Below are positions 4,497 to 5,653 of a stretch of 5,653 nucleotides of DNA, in pieces. The translations under genes were made by a program, and so were the position numbers. The stretch is from an uncultured Gemmatimonadota bacterium (lineage in GTDB: Bacteria; Gemmatimonadota; Gemmatimonadetes; Gemmatimonadales; GWC2-71-9): assembly GCA_946479805.1 (NCBI GenBank), contig CAMLHP010000134.1:1-5653 (forward strand). Reading direction: 5' to 3'. The number at the start of each line of letters is the position of its first letter. The first letter of the stretch is position 1. Below the pieces are notes generated by a model. That model saw only the letters and a list, made by a program, of their open reading frames with translations, made no database searches and had not been told where the DNA came from.

Positions 4497-5653
4497 TAAC
4501 GGTGTGACTCCGGGGATCGAGTTCGACCACGTCTGGAAGAAGTTCCAGCGGGGCGAGCGCCACGACAGCCTCCGCGATTTCATCCCCTCGCTGGCGCGCC
4601 AGCTGATGGGACGCGGTCCCAGCGCGGCGGAGCTCGGCCTCAACCAGTTCTGGGCCCTCAAGGACGTGAGCTTCACGGTGGGCCCGGGAGAGGTCGTGGG
4701 CATCATCGGCCGCAATGGCGCGGGAAAGTCCACCATCCTCAAGACCCTCACGCGCATCATCCCGCCCACCCTGGGCCGGGCCGAAACCCGCGGCCGGGTG
4801 GGCGCGCTGATCGAGATCGCAGCCGGTTTTCACCAGGACCTGACCGGCAAGGAGAACGTGTTCCTTCAGGGCGCCATCATGGGGATGTCCCGCAGCCTCA
4901 TCCGCGATCGCTTCGACGACATCGTCGAGTTCTCTGGCGTGGGGCCGTTCATCGACACCCCGGTCAAGCGCTACTCCAGCGGCATGAACGCCCGCCTCGG
5001 CTTTGCCATTGCGGCGCACCTCTCGCCCGATGTTCTGATTATCGACGAGGTGCTCTCGGTGGGCGACTTCGAATTCCAGCAGCGCGCCTTCGGCCGGATG
5101 AAAGAGCTGGCCAGGAGCGGCATCCCGGTGCTGGTGGTGTCGCACCAGCTGGAGCGGGTGGCCGAACTCTGCACCAGCGTGCTGTTCATGGAGCGGGGCG
5201 AGGTGCGGTTCGCCGGCCCCACCCTCGAGGCCATCCGCCGGTACCTCGCCGTGGAGCAGGTCCCCAGCGACCCTGACAGCCCCGTGATCCTGGAGCAGAT
5301 TGTCCTCGAGAGCGGCGAACAGGCGCGCTCCGGCGAGAGCGTCAGGGTGCGCCTTGCCGGCCGGGTCAACCCCGACCGCGCCACCGGCAATGAACTGGTG
5401 GTGCTGTCGCTCAGGAACCTGCAGGATGGCCGCACCCTCGCGGCAGTCACCTCCGATCATGGCGAGGTGAAGCTGCCACCGTCGGGACCGTTCGAGCTGG
5501 AGTTCGAGCTGGACCTCAATGTTCAGCCGGGGCTCTACGGCCTGGATTCGAGCGTGCGAATCAAGGCCCAGAACCGGAAGGGGGACATCGCCGCCGGGCC
5601 GGGTGCCCACGTGCAGGTGCTGGCCGGCCGCCCCTTCGAGGGAACGGTGCAGC
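4489..5653 (+). CDS. wzt: Polysaccharide ABC transporter ATP-binding protein with C-terminal carbohydrate-binding domain (Wzt type), 3' end outside window
   Basis: The gene is partial, with 388 codons visible and running off the right edge. The ATG at 4489 lies inside the wzm 3' end (ATGTCTGA overlap). The ATPase domain (about 10-245) has FWALKDVSFTV (54-64), Walker A GRNGAGKST (74-82), GFHQDLTGKENV (113-124), the ABC signature in YSSGMNARLGFA (162-173), Walker B VLIIDEVLSVGD (182-193, D186/E187) and the switch histidine in VVSHQ (H219). This order, with FIDTPVKRYSSGM, is characteristic of the polysaccharide/teichoic acid exporter ATPases (Wzt, TagH, RfbE). From about 258 onward comes a beta-rich extension (ILEQIVLESGEQ, GESVRVRLAGRV, PFELEFELDLNVQPGLYGLD) like the Wzt C-terminal domain, which in E. 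coli O8/O9a binds the modified non-reducing end of the chain. It powers glycan export by ATP hydrolysis at the inner membrane. Probably only a short tail is missing, judging by the family length of about 400-460 residues. Confidence 0.93.
   Translation, partial: MSDNGVTPGIEFDHVWKKFQRGERHDSLRDFIPSLARQLMGRGPSAAELGLNQFWALKDVSFTVGPGEVVGIIGRNGAGKSTILKTLTRIIPPTLGRAETRGRVGALIEIAAGFHQDLTGKENVFLQGAIMGMSRSLIRDRFDDIVEFSGVGPFIDTPVKRYSSGMNARLGFAIAAHLSPDVLIIDEVLSVGDFEFQQRAFGRMKELARSGIPVLVVSHQLERVAELCTSVLFMERGEVRFAGPTLEAIRRYLAVEQVPSDPDSPVILEQIVLESGEQARSGESVRVRLAGRVNPDRATGNELVVLSLRNLQDGRTLAAVTSDHGEVKLPPSGPFELEFELDLNVQPGLYGLDSSVRIKAQNRKGDIAAGPGAHVQVLAGRPFEGTVQ

Noticed and set aside
3576..4769. 397-codon open frame on the minus strand opposite wzm and wzt
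   Set aside because: It is antisense to two genes with clear family motifs, its translation is rich in His, Gln, Glu and Arg without domain signatures, and long antisense frames are expected in GC-biased coding DNA.
4351..5610. 419-codon open frame on the minus strand opposite wzt
   Set aside because: It covers the Wzt ATPase motifs in antisense. Its composition (His/Glu/Gln/Ala-rich) reflects reverse-complemented codons, and no recognisable domain is present.
1..5653. CRISPR arrays, tRNA/rRNA genes, insertion sequences, att sites
   Set aside because: No spaced repeats, structural RNA signatures, transposase motifs or terminal inverted repeats were found by reading both strands.

Overview
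The window is part of a surface-polysaccharide (O-antigen or capsule type) biosynthesis and export locus from a GC-rich, very probably Gram-negative bacterium. Evidence for this is the strong third-position G/C bias, the use of a GTG start with a strong Shine-Dalgarno sequence, and a Wzm/Wzt-type ABC exporter pair, which normally sends lipid-linked glycans across the inner membrane. The phylum cannot be fixed from this sequence. A proteobacterium, a gemmatimonadote or a similar high-GC Gram-negative lineage would all fit.

Layout: two transcription units diverge from a 132-bp spacer (1365-1496). Leftward runs a membrane-anchored family-2 glycosyltransferase (246-1364). It is followed after 12 bp by the first 77 codons of a bi-domain oxidoreductase (MDR/zinc-alcohol-dehydrogenase-like N-terminus), which leaves the window at base 1. 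Rightward run a soluble GT-A glycosyltransferase (1497-2462), a 148-bp gene-free spacer with two inverted repeats, a second soluble GT-A glycosyltransferase (2611-3561), the ABC permease Wzm (3591-4496) and the ATP-binding subunit Wzt (4489 to beyond 5653). Wzm and Wzt overlap by 8 bp.

How the genes fit together (inference from families): the glycosyltransferases add sugars from nucleotide-sugar donors to a growing lipid-linked chain at the cytoplasmic face of the inner membrane. The oxidoreductase probably makes or modifies an activated sugar. The Wzm/Wzt transporter then flips the finished glycan. Wzt carries a C-terminal beta-rich extension of the kind that, in characterised systems, recognises a terminal chain modification before export. 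The modifying enzyme is not in the window.

The gene content is that of a recognisable family of polysaccharide loci, and I do not see evidence for a novel system. The points most worth checking are the Wzt carbohydrate-binding domain, the structured spacer before the second rightward glycosyltransferase, and the DTH variant of the metal-binding motif in the leftward glycosyltransferase. No RNA genes, CRISPR arrays, insertion sequences or convincing intrinsic terminators were seen.
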